DNA from: an uncultured Pseudomonadota bacterium
GTDB taxonomy: Bacteria; Pseudomonadota; Gammaproteobacteria; Methylococcales; Methylomonadaceae
NCBI GenBank assembly: GCA_903928965.1
Contig: CAIYSZ010000031.1
Span: 1-64,000 of the forward strand
DNA: 64,000 nt
Direction: 5' to 3'
Made by a program: the position numbers and the translations under genes. A model generated the notes under the pieces. It did no database searches. It was given only the letters and a program-made list of their open reading frames with translations, and was not told where the DNA came from. Below are positions 1 to 9,260 of this stretch, one piece after another. Numbering within the stretch: the first letter of the stretch is position 1; each line of letters opens with the position of its first letter.

Positions 1-80
1 AAGAAGGTTGCCTAAGTTTATGACTTGAAAGTCCATCGCTAATCTGTTTCACTCTCTAGTGACCAAACAAGGGGGTGAAC

Positions 81-215
81 ATGGAATTAAGCGATGGACT
101 GAGAGCGATTTTAAAAGACCATGTGTCTTGGAGCAAGCGCTGATTAGATTGTTTTATTGGCTTGTTACTGGGTATCAGCGCCGCGCATAAAAGGTCATTC
201 GTGCTAGAATATACA
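81..215 (+). pseudogene. Vestigial IS4-like transposase N-terminal fragment
   Basis: Reading from atggaattaagcgatggactg gives MELSDGLRAILKDHVSWSK; after a frame disruption it continues RLDCFIGLLLGIS, resembling the N-terminus of IS4-type transposases. No long ORF. Confidence 0.4.
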
Positions 216-365
216 AAGTTAGAACTATTTTATAATATTTAACATAGGGTTGCGATATTGAAAACTCTTGGTCGCAACGAATTTATGCGGCTTGCAGGGC
301 GGATAAAATCAACAGCCTGTTAAGCATATGTCCGACACCCAATTCCCAATTGGTCGAATGGATGC

Positions 366-1217
366 TTATGATTCCATGCCTGAGTTTTTTAATAAATCAT
401 TTAAGCGTTTCACTTCAGCTAAGGCGGTTTCCTTGGCTTGGCGTTCCGCAGTTTCCCTAGTTATTGCGGTAAGTTTGGCTTCGCGCTCTGCTTCTAGTTC
501 CTCTCGCAAGGCTTCTTGTTCGCTAGCAATGGTTAGTTGTTCTCGCAGGTAGTTTTGCCGGGCTTGGTAGCGGTGGTAGTCGCGTTCTTTGTCTGAAAAC
601 TGGCTCAATGTTGTCATGGCTTGAAGCATCTCCTGGGTTTGCATCCAGTGGGGCAGGGCGGTGTCGTTAAGTTGTTCGCCGTCCTTGAAAAATTTTAACC
701 AGCGTTGTTGCTCGTTTTCGACCTGCGCCGCCTGGAATTTGTTCAATTCCAGCGTCCAAATGCCGCCGTGTTCGATTAGAGGCTTACATTGTGTATTGCG
801 GAATTTATACGCGTGATGGTATTCCACATCGTCCTTGAATAGGTTTTCGGCCAGCAACCAGATTGAGTAGGTAGGTTGCAGGCGATGAAACGAAGCGCCG
901 TTTTGCAGTTGTTGCGTATAAATGTCGGCCCAATTATAAAGCATGCGCGCGGGTAACGCTGTATAGTTTACCAGTTGTATTTCCAGTTGGTAAAGATTGC
1001 CGTTCTGATCGCGGGCCTTGACGTCGACGATGCTGAGTTTATCGTTTAGCCATTCCTTGTCGTTGTAAGGATTCATTAGTTCAACAGTTGCCAAGGGCGC
1101 GGCTAATTCGCTTTGTAACATGGCATTAATGAAGTGAATGAGCAGGTTGCGATTATTTTCCGCGCCGAGCAGGGCTTTGAATACGCAATCTACTTGTGGG
1201 TTGATGCGATGTTTCAT
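366..1217 (-). CDS. Rpn family recombination-promoting nuclease / PD-(D/E)XK nuclease family transposase
   Basis: 283 aa ORF; N-term MKHRINPQVDCVFKALLGAENNRNLLIHFINAML and VDVKARDQNGNLYQLEIQL are typical of the PDDEXK_2 family. Confidence 0.85.
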   Translation of the reverse strand: MKHRINPQVDCVFKALLGAENNRNLLIHFINAMLQSELAAPLATVELMNPYNDKEWLNDKLSIVDVKARDQNGNLYQLEIQLVNYTALPARMLYNWADIYTQQLQNGASFHRLQPTYSIWLLAENLFKDDVEYHHAYKFRNTQCKPLIEHGGIWTLELNKFQAAQVENEQQRWLKFFKDGEQLNDTALPHWMQTQEMLQAMTTLSQFSDKERDYHRYQARQNYLREQLTIASEQEALREELEAEREAKLTAITRETAERQAKETALAEVKRLNDLLKNSGMES

Positions 1218-1269
1218 GTCAGGATTGTTAAGACAGGATTTGGTTGAATTTATTGTAACCGATGCGTTG

Positions 1270-1438
1270 AGCCGGCGTCCAGCCGTCCCACCTACCCCGA
1301 AGACATTTTCCGTGTTTTAATAACCTCAATCTGCTCGGGCGAGAAGGGCATCAACTCATCAATCCGGCTATTGGTCCAGGTGGGCAGTTTTTCCAAGGTA
1401 TCCCTGAGCCATGCGCTAGGGTCCAGGCCATTAAGCTA
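1270..1438 (-). mobile_element. IS66 3'-end remnant (end of tnpC plus right terminal repeat)
   Basis: About 165 bp nearly identical to the reverse complement of 61765-61929 (cctaccccgaagacattttccgtgttttaat...gtccaggccattaagct). Confidence 0.9.
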
Positions 1439-1726
1439 TGAATCGGTGATAGTTTTATGGCACGAATATATTGCGGCAGAGATGGGCAAAAGCTCGATAC
1501 CGGCAGGCGTTAAAGCGTCATGCATCCATTCCGCTGGATCACAGGGCAGAGTCAATCTGCCGCGTTGATTCGACAGCGCAATTTCGTAACAGGAAACGGG
1601 TGAAACAGCTACACGATCTGCTGACTTGATAACATCCAGCCATAGACTGCGAAATCGCTCGAATTCTTTTGTTATCCACCAAAACCATATGTGGGTGTCC
1701 AGCACAACTATTTCAGGCATTCCCAA
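1436..1726 (-). pseudogene. PIN-domain (VapC-like) toxin, C-terminally truncated by the IS66 remnant
   Basis: MPEIVVLDTHIWFWWITKE...CYEIALSNQRGRLTL...ISAAIYSCHKTITDS is PIN type; homology stops exactly where IS66 sequence starts. Confidence 0.8.
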
Positions 1727-1926
1727 TCCTCTTGATCAACAACCGGACTAACAATATCACCCAGGGTCTTGCCTTTACCGGCAATGGACGGCGGCAGTTG
1801 ACGCTTGATTTTCGGCCCGGTTTCTTCCAGGATGGTGACAATAATCCGGGCGTTATTAATATTGGGCTGATCGGTCAGCCACTTGACTTGACCATGATCC
1901 AAAGTCGCTTCGAAACTTTTTAACAT
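1708..1926 (-). CDS. Antitoxin partner of the truncated PIN toxin
   Basis: 72 aa ORF overlapping the PIN ORF start by 19 nt; small acidic/basic protein in TA arrangement. Confidence 0.6.
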   Translation of the reverse strand: MLKSFEATLDHGQVKWLTDQPNINNARIIVTILEETGPKIKRQLPPSIAGKGKTLGDIVSPVVDQEDWECLK

Positions 1927-1943
1927 AGTGTCCTCATTCGGTT

Positions 1944-4075
1944 TCAGGTGTTAGATAGCAATTCGTCTAGCATAGTATCGAATTGTGCTTCAACCTTCGC
2001 TGCAAAATCCATTTCGATTTGATAAACCTCGGTAAATTCGGCAAATGCCCACCGGCCATAGGTTTTTAAATTATTGACGCCCGGTATCCAATAGGTTTGC
2101 ATGGTATTTTTCTTGTCCTTGGCGTCCTCGCGGCGATAACCTTTTATTTCCACGATTAGATTGAGTAAATCATCGTCGCCGCGGCCGTCGTCGATCCGGA
2201 CAATAAAGTCCGGCAAATATTTACGGGTTTCAGAACCATAACGGTAAGGCACTTCCAAACCCAAGCTATGGTTTTTAACGTATGACTTTACCAGTGGATG
2301 ATTTTCCGCCACTCGGCAAAATTCGGCTTCCCAATCGCTATCCAGTATCACCCAGTTGATATGGCTACGATGGGCGGCGGTTTCCCAACGCTCAGTCTTG
2401 GACGTATTGAAACTGACGTGAGCAGTGCTGCCGCTGGGATTGTAGGGGTCGAGTACCGCTTTGATAGGACGACTGCCTACCCAGGACTGGGTAATTGCTG
2501 TGGTAATGCGTTCGCAAGCCATATCCGCCAGTTCCTGATACATCAATTGCGCCGGATAAGTGCCGCCTTTGCACACTAGGCAGCTATCCAACCATTGTTT
2601 GGTGATGCGTTTCAGTTGCCCGAACAAATGCATTTTGGCTTCATCGCCCGGATCGCGCCATTTGCTATATAGCAAGCGCTGGGTCAGATGAAACAACAGG
2701 CTGGATTGCCGCATATCGCCGGTGTGCACCAGATTCAAATCCACCGCTTCGCCGATGATACCGGCATTTTGCGTGACGGAGGGGCCAACCAGATCGGGGG
2801 TAAGCTCCAGAATGGAATCGGCGTTGAATTCAGCAGTCAAACGTTCTTCCGGTAGCTCTACCCGATAGCCTTGCACGCGGGGAAAACGAATTTCCAGGGC
2901 ATCGCGTTCCGGGCGCACGGCTTTGACGTGGATAGTTTGCCGGGGCAGTTGCGGCGGGCGGCGCTATCTCAGGTTTGGCGGTGAAGTCGAAGGGTATGCC
3001 CAGCACATCGGCGTATTCGACATTGAACAAACCTTCTTCGTTTAATTCATATGACTGGCGGCGTAAGGCGCGGCCTATGACTTGCTCGCACAGCAGTTGC
3101 GTGCCGAAAGCGCGCACACCTAAAACATGCGTCACGGTATTGGCGTCCCAGCCTTCCGTGAGCATGGATACCGAGACTACGCAACGAATCGATTCTCCTA
3201 GCCGGTCTTCCTTGCCGACGGTGTTCATCACTTCCCGCAGCAGTGCTTGATCGGTCAGGTTATCGGCTTGCCTTGCGTCGCCACTGCGTTCAATAATTTC
3301 CCGCCGGAAGCGCTCTATCTCATCGCCGGCCATTTTTCGGAAATGTTCGTCCAGGGCGTCGCCGGATTCGAGTTGTTCGCTATCAATTAATAAGGTGCGC
3401 GGCCTAGCAAGCTGATTGCCATAATCGTCGTAATTGCGGAATAAAGGCAGGCGGCCGTTTTCTAGCGAGCTGGAACCATCTTCGTTTTGGCGTTGAAACC
3501 CTGAGATATAGTCGTAAACCAGTTTGGAGGTGCTGGTGTTGTTACAGACCACGATAAAACATGGAGGCACTTTTATGCCGCTTTGTTGCCAAAGCTGATA
3601 GGTTTTTTCGTAATGTCCGTACAAAGCTTCCAGGGCGGTTTGCAATTCCACCGGTATACTTAATGGATCAAGCCTTGCTGACTGACCCCGCCCTTTTTTG
3701 GGCATTTTGTTGCCGATGCGCTCCCAAAGATTGCGGAACATTGGCATTTCGTTGCCGGGTATATTTTCGGCGACCGGAACGCGCGGCAGTTTAACGATGC
3801 CGCACTCTATGGCGTCCATCAACGAAAAGTCGCTCATGGCCCAGGGGAACAATGTGCCTTCGACGTAGCCCGAACCTCTTAGGAAAAATGGGGTGGCGGA
3901 TAAGTCAATGACGCGCCGCACGCCAATTTGACGGTTTATCGTCTCCAGGCCGCTAATCCATAACCGGGCTGCTTCATTGTTTTTTTCAGCTTCCTTTTTT
4001 TCATCGCCTTTCAGATCGTCATCGTGGTTGGGCTTTTCCCGGTAGCAATGGTGTGCTTCATCATCAATTTTACAA
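1944..4075 (-). pseudogene. Type III-like restriction endonuclease/helicase (Res-like DEAD/DEAH protein), frameshifted and 5' truncated
   Basis: ORFs 1944-2918 and 2830-3921 are parts of one protein. In-frame sequence upstream of 3921 encodes KIDDEAHHCYREKP (Walker B/DEAH) and then homology stops; C-terminal endonuclease-like part YLPDFIVRIDDG...LNLIVEIKGYRREDAKDKK. Confidence 0.8.
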
Positions 4076-4208
4076 AACTATAAACGCAATCTTTTGCTAT
4101 GTCAAAAAGTGTGACCTAGATAACTATTTTGCCGCAAGCGCCGCAAAGGTTGTTAGATCGGCTCAATTTGAACAGTGAATGAGGGATTCCCCGCCGGAAG
4201 CAAGCCGG

Positions 4209-5147
4209 TTAATAAAACGCCGAAATACCAGCCACGCCTTGCGCGCCGGCCCGCTGGGCGCGGGCAAGGTCGCCAAGGCCTAGTCCGCCCATTAAATAGG
4301 CGGGCAGCTTGGCCTGATCCAGCAGTTCGCCGCATAAGTCCCAGCCCAGCGCCGGCTGTCCGGGGTGGCTGGCGGTGGGCAGGGCTGGGGCCAAAACGGC
4401 GAAGTCGGCTCCTATTTGCGCGGCGCGGGCCAGTTCGCCGGCGTCATGGCAGGAGGCGGCCAACCAACGGAGGCCGGGCGGACGCCTGTCTGTCGCCTTT
4501 AGGGCGCGGCTGGTCAAATGCAGTCCGTCGGCCGCCGCTGGGTTGATGACTTCTACTAGGTCTGCGTTCAGCAAGGTTTGCATGCCGCGGCGGCGGCAGA
4601 AAGCCAGCGCCGCGGCGGCGGTTGCCGGCCGTAAGGGGGCAGGCAGCGTTTTCAAGCGGATTTGCACCAGCGTTACGCCAAGTTCGCGCATGCGTTCAAG
4701 GCGGAATTCGGCTTCGGCGGGGGTGGCGGCTTCCAGTACGGCGTAAAATTCCGGCAACTTTAAGGCGGTGACGATGGGTGCGTTGGCGCTGGGAAAGGCG
4801 TAATTTTGCAAATCGGCGACCGCGACCCAGCGCATGATTTGGCCTTCCCGGCCATGCGCCGCCCCGCTCCAGGCGGTAACCCGCCAGACGTCGAGCAGCA
4901 CGCGGCGTTCCGGGTAATCATGAGCGACGCGAATCATGGGTGAGGCGTCTAGCACGCAGACGCCAACTTCCTCGGCTAGTTCCCGCCGCAGCGCCTCATA
5001 GGCGGTTTCGCCGGATTCCAGCTTGCCGCCCGGAAATTCCCAAAAACCGCCTAAGTGCGTATTCTTGGGGCGTTGCGCGATCAAAACCCGGCCGTTTGCG
5101 TCCAGCGCCACGCCTACCGCTACATGTAAGCGGGAAGAAACGTTCAT
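4209..5147 (-). CDS. mutT: Nudix (MutT-like) hydrolase fused to thiamine-phosphate-synthase-like domain
   Basis: Nudix box GGKLESGETAYEALRRELAEEVGV; C-terminal ThiE-like (LTLVQIRLK..., ADGLHLTS..., GLGLGDLARAQRAGAQGVAGISAFY). Confidence 0.88.
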   Translation of the reverse strand: MNVSSRLHVAVGVALDANGRVLIAQRPKNTHLGGFWEFPGGKLESGETAYEALRRELAEEVGVCVLDASPMIRVAHDYPERRVLLDVWRVTAWSGAAHGREGQIMRWVAVADLQNYAFPSANAPIVTALKLPEFYAVLEAATPAEAEFRLERMRELGVTLVQIRLKTLPAPLRPATAAAALAFCRRRGMQTLLNADLVEVINPAAADGLHLTSRALKATDRRPPGLRWLAASCHDAGELARAAQIGADFAVLAPALPTASHPGQPALGWDLCGELLDQAKLPAYLMGGLGLGDLARAQRAGAQGVAGISAFY

Positions 5148-6365
5148 TCAGGTGCGGTATTCGGCGTTAATGCGCACATAGTCGTAGGAAAAATCGCAAG
5201 TCAGCACTTGCTCGGCCGCTATGCCGCGCCCCAAGCGCACGGTGATTGTGATGTCGTCTTGCCGCATCACGCGTTGGCCGTCTTGTTCAAGGTAAGCGGC
5301 GGCGCGGCCGCCATTTTCGACGATGCAGACCGTGCCCAAATAGATTTGCACTTTCTCTAAATCGAAATTTTCCAATCCCGCTCGGCCGACCGCCGCCAAG
5401 ATACGGCCCCAGTTGGCGTCGCTGGCGAAAAAAGCGGTTTTTACCAGCGGGGAGTGAGCGATGGTTTTAGCCACTTGCACGGCTTCGGCAGCGCTGGAGG
5501 CTTGTTCTACTTGGATGCGTATCAATTTGGTGGCGCCTTCGCCATCGCGCACGATCAATTCAGCCAATTGGCCGCACACCGTACGCAGAGCCTGGCGGAA
5601 TTTCAGGTATTCCGGACTTTCGGCGCTAATTTCCGGCGCGACGGAGCGGCCGCTGGCCAGTAGCACGCAGGCGTCGTTGGTGGAGGTGTCGCCGTCCACG
5701 GTGATGCGGTTAAAGGATTTCTCCACCGCGTCGTGCAGCGCTTGCTGCAGCAGGGATTGTTCAATGCGGGCGTCGGTGGCGATGAATACGAGTAAGGTCG
5801 CCATATCGGGGTGGATCATGCCCGCGCCTTTGGCGATGCCGGTAATAACCACCGGTTGGCCGCCGATTTCGATTTTTAAGGATGCGCCCTTAGGGAACGT
5901 ATCGGTGGTCATGATGGCCGTCGCTGCCTGCGGCCAATGGGTTTCGGCCAGATTGGCGACGGCCTTGGGCAGGGCGGCGGTTATTTTCGCCACCGGCAAA
6001 GGTTGGCCGATGACGCCCGTGGAAAACGGCAGCACTTGTTGCGCGATGCCTTCCACTTCGCCGGCCAGCGCGGCGCAACAGGCGAACGCGTCCTGCAAAC
6101 CTTGCTTGCCGGTGCCTGCATTGGCGTTGCCGGAGTTGATCAATAGCCAACGCGGTTCCATGCCTTCAAGGTGGGTCTTAGCCAGCTGCACTGGGGCCGC
6201 GCAAAATGCGTTTTGCGTAAATACCGCCGCGCAAGCGCCGTCCTCGGACAATTCAATGACCAAGAGATCGTCGCGCACGGTTTGTTTGACGCCCGCGTTG
6301 CAGGAGCCTAGTTTTATGCCGGTTACGGCATGCATTTCGGGAAAAAGATGTTCTCCAACTGCCAT
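5148..6365 (-). CDS. argJ: Bifunctional glutamate N-acetyltransferase/amino-acid acetyltransferase ArgJ
   Basis: Full-length 405 aa with ATIMTTDTFPKGA-type motif and KGAGMIHPDMATLLVF autoprocessing site. Confidence 0.95.
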   Translation of the reverse strand: MAVGEHLFPEMHAVTGIKLGSCNAGVKQTVRDDLLVIELSEDGACAAVFTQNAFCAAPVQLAKTHLEGMEPRWLLINSGNANAGTGKQGLQDAFACCAALAGEVEGIAQQVLPFSTGVIGQPLPVAKITAALPKAVANLAETHWPQAATAIMTTDTFPKGASLKIEIGGQPVVITGIAKGAGMIHPDMATLLVFIATDARIEQSLLQQALHDAVEKSFNRITVDGDTSTNDACVLLASGRSVAPEISAESPEYLKFRQALRTVCGQLAELIVRDGEGATKLIRIQVEQASSAAEAVQVAKTIAHSPLVKTAFFASDANWGRILAAVGRAGLENFDLEKVQIYLGTVCIVENGGRAAAYLEQDGQRVMRQDDITITVRLGRGIAAEQVLTCDFSYDYVRINAEYRT

Positions 6366-6429
6366 ATTGGTTCCGTGAAGTGTTCAATCTACCCTGTCAT
6401 TTTATGACAGTCCGGCGTAATTGACTACC

Positions 6430-6699
6430 TTAAGCATGGACTTGGATAACAATGACGTATTCGTCGCCCGTCTGCCGCGCATCCAGAACTTGATGACCGT
6501 TAATGCGGCACCAGGCCGGAATGTCATGCATCACGCCCGGATCGGTGCATTGCACGGTCAAGCGGTCTCCCGGACGCAGGGTCTTGATTTTGTCCTGGGT
6601 ACGGATCACCGGCAGCGGGCATAATAGCCGGCGCAGATTCAGCACGCTGTCGCCCTGGCTGTTCGGAATCGCTGTTTCATCGCTGATCATAGGAACCAC
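6430..6699 (-). CDS. TusA-family sulfurtransferase
   Basis: LNLRRLLCPLPVIRTQDKIKTLRPGDRL matches the TusA/SirA CPxP signature. Confidence 0.88.
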   Translation of the reverse strand: MVPMISDETAIPNSQGDSVLNLRRLLCPLPVIRTQDKIKTLRPGDRLTVQCTDPGVMHDIPAWCRINGHQVLDARQTGDEYVIVIQVHA

Positions 6700-7730
6700 T
6701 CCGCGGGAATTTGTTCCGGCGTCAGCGGTTTAACCGTTATATTGCGTTCCTCGCCCTGCCGCGAGCGGAGGGTGACCTCAACCGTCTCGGCTTCGCGGCC
6801 TTGACCGTAACGGGCCAAAATGGCGGCCGCCAGTTGCAAATCTTCTTCGGAGGTTTCGCCGTCAATCAACACCAAGGGGCCGCGGCAACTGGCGCAGTTC
6901 AGGCTGACGAATTCGCTCTTGTATCCGCTCATGAATCTGGATTCGCCGTCCTCGCGGGCGATAATCATTTTAAAATGCGGCCGCGGGCGCAGGTGACGTC
7001 CCACTTTTAGCAGCATAATGTCGTCCAGTTCGTAATCGCGCTTGCCGCGGAAGCGCCACAAATCGGTCAGTTTTTGCGAATAACTGGCGTCGGTCAGAAA
7101 GCAGCAACCGCCGGCCGGTTGCGCGTAATCGGTGAAGCCGTAGTTGGCGGCCAATTGCATTTGCGGTTTGCGCGAACGGCCGCTGAAATCGAATAATTTT
7201 TCCCGGCTAATCCAGCCCATGCGTTCAGGCAGCGTGGGCGGCAGGTTTTGCGCCGACAAGGGGCGCACCAGCAAATCATCCGCGCCGGATTCCGCGGCCA
7301 CGATGGGCATGAGTTGCTTGCGTTGCGACATGGGACGCTGGCCGACCACTTCGCCGGTGATGATAAAATCGAAACCGTTTTCCAGTATCCACTGCTTGGC
7401 CTTGTTGACCATGAAAATTTTACAATCCAGGCAGGGATTCAAATTGGCTCCGTATCCGTGTTTCGGATTTAAGAGAACTTGTTTGTATTCCTCAATGATG
7501 TCGATGATGTGCAATTTAACGCCAAGCTGTTCCGCAACCCATAAGGCGTTGTTGCGTTTGGGTTTGTCGCCGTCGCGTTTTCGTATGGCATGGGTATGGC
7601 CTTCCACGCAGAAACCGGTGAAGAAATTGATGCCTTCCACATGCACGCCTTGCTCCATGACCGCTTTAGCGGCCAGCATGGAGTCTAGGCCGCCGGAAAT
7701 CAGGGCGACCGCTTTTTTGGGTGGGTTCAT
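6687..7730 (-). CDS. PP-loop ATPase, tRNA thiouridylase (MnmA/ThiI)-like
   Basis: ALISGGLDSMLAAKAVMEQGV PP-loop; conserved NPCLDCKIFM; overlaps the TusA ORF. Start chosen at MNPPKKAV. Confidence 0.75.
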   Translation of the reverse strand: MNPPKKAVALISGGLDSMLAAKAVMEQGVHVEGINFFTGFCVEGHTHAIRKRDGDKPKRNNALWVAEQLGVKLHIIDIIEEYKQVLLNPKHGYGANLNPCLDCKIFMVNKAKQWILENGFDFIITGEVVGQRPMSQRKQLMPIVAAESGADDLLVRPLSAQNLPPTLPERMGWISREKLFDFSGRSRKPQMQLAANYGFTDYAQPAGGCCFLTDASYSQKLTDLWRFRGKRDYELDDIMLLKVGRHLRPRPHFKMIIAREDGESRFMSGYKSEFVSLNCASCRGPLVLIDGETSEEDLQLAAAILARYGQGREAETVEVTLRSRQGEERNITVKPLTPEQIPAEWFL

Positions 7731-7800
7731 CGGTTTAGTACCGCCTAAAAGCAAAACCGGCGATTATACCGTTGATTTGCAAGCAGGTATAGAGTAGGTC

Positions 7801-9162
7801 TTAAAACTCTTCGCCGGCATGGAAGTGGTCGAATTGGGTGCGGTAGTCTTGATGTTGATGGTTGAATTGATCGTTTAAAGCCTGCACCAAGTCTTGAGTC
7901 TGTTCGATCAAGGCGGTCAGCTTTTTGCGAGTTTTTTTGCTTTTGCCCACCGGGGTGGTGATAGGCAATAAGGTGCGCCAAAACCCTAGGCTTTTTTCAA
8001 ACAATCCGGCCAGATTTTCCGGCAGGTTTAATTGGTTTTGCCGTTTGATGAGCTGCTTGATGATTAGCTTGGCGTGAAACCGGCTTATCATGAGGTGCAC
8101 CGGGGTCAATAACAGCAGGGTGACGGCAACGGCCGCCGGTCCTATGATAGGGTCGAATAAAACATCCAGCACTCCGCTGGCGATTTCGGCGAACAGCAGC
8201 AGCATGATTAAAAAGCCTAAAATAATCAACATAGAAGCATTGCTGCGTTCTTTCCAGATGATCAAGGCTTCCTCAACTTCGGCAAACATGACGTCGTCTA
8301 CGTCGCGTATGCTTTGCTCCAAGGTGGACAGAATCCGGTAAGAGCGATTGTTGTGGATGTTGACCAAACGTTGCTCAATAGCGGCTAATCCGCCGCTATT
8401 GTGCGACAACACCACGAATTGTCCGGTGCGGATGCCGAATTCGGTTAGGCGGCGTTGCCAGGCGGCGGCGATGTCGTTGCTTTTTTGCGTGTCTAGGCTG
8501 ATCTCGGAGTGGTCGATAACGAATAAAAATTTGTTGGAGTCTTGCTGCGCGACGATGTCGGCGATAATCTCGGCGGTAAGATTGGCATCGGCTTCAAATA
8601 AATCGGTAAACACCAGCACCAGGTCGGAAATGCCGATGACGTATTTACGCAAGCGTGAGCTGGCTAGGGTTTCAGTCGCTTGGTTCAGCACCGGCGTGTC
8701 GATGACCAGTTTGTTTTTGATGGCGGCGCTGGGTACGGTGATGAGTTCGAGATAAGCGTTCAAACGCGCGCTTTCGCCGTTGGCAACCGAGTCCAGCACT
8801 CGGCCGATCCGGTAAAACGGCAAGCGGTGGTCGGCATCCAACGCCGCGCCAGGCAATACGGCGGCGGCGGCTTGCGGCGTATAATGCAGCACGGTGAATT
8901 TATGCCGGGCGCCAGGGATGTCCAGGCCAATATAGCGGTTGATGAATTCGGATTTGGCGGGCGAGTAGCCGCCGAGAGTGCTGACAATCGGCCACCATGA
9001 AGTTTTGCGCGCGGTGGTTTCCTCGTTGTCCAGCAAATCCAGGTCTTGCTCTAGCTGGTCCAATTCTTGAAAAACCTTGACGGCTTTTTGCAATACCGGG
9101 TCGGTTGCCGCGAATTGTTTTTCCAGATTGAGTAAGTGCTTGCTAACCGTTTTTTCCGCCAT
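7801..9162 (-). CDS. Dynamin-like GTPase-family membrane protein with degenerate nucleotide-binding motifs
   Basis: 453 aa; GGYSPAKSEFINRYIG in P-loop position, LVIDTPVLNQ in G3 position, two TM helices (SMLIILGFLIMLLLFAEIASGVL; AAVAVTLLLLTPVHLMI). Confidence 0.6.
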   Translation of the reverse strand: MAEKTVSKHLLNLEKQFAATDPVLQKAVKVFQELDQLEQDLDLLDNEETTARKTSWWPIVSTLGGYSPAKSEFINRYIGLDIPGARHKFTVLHYTPQAAAAVLPGAALDADHRLPFYRIGRVLDSVANGESARLNAYLELITVPSAAIKNKLVIDTPVLNQATETLASSRLRKYVIGISDLVLVFTDLFEADANLTAEIIADIVAQQDSNKFLFVIDHSEISLDTQKSNDIAAAWQRRLTEFGIRTGQFVVLSHNSGGLAAIEQRLVNIHNNRSYRILSTLEQSIRDVDDVMFAEVEEALIIWKERSNASMLIILGFLIMLLLFAEIASGVLDVLFDPIIGPAAVAVTLLLLTPVHLMISRFHAKLIIKQLIKRQNQLNLPENLAGLFEKSLGFWRTLLPITTPVGKSKKTRKKLTALIEQTQDLVQALNDQFNHQHQDYRTQFDHFHAGEEF

Positions 9163-9260
9163 GACAAAGTAGCCTTATATTCTATAAACGATGATTATCT
9201 GACTGTAGGAGTATACACCGTTGCTTGCACCGCGGAAAATTCTTAACGGCTTGTTATGTA

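Noticed and set aside
5461-6378. 305-aa ORF antisense to argJ
   Set aside because: Antisense shadow ORF in GC-rich coding sequence.
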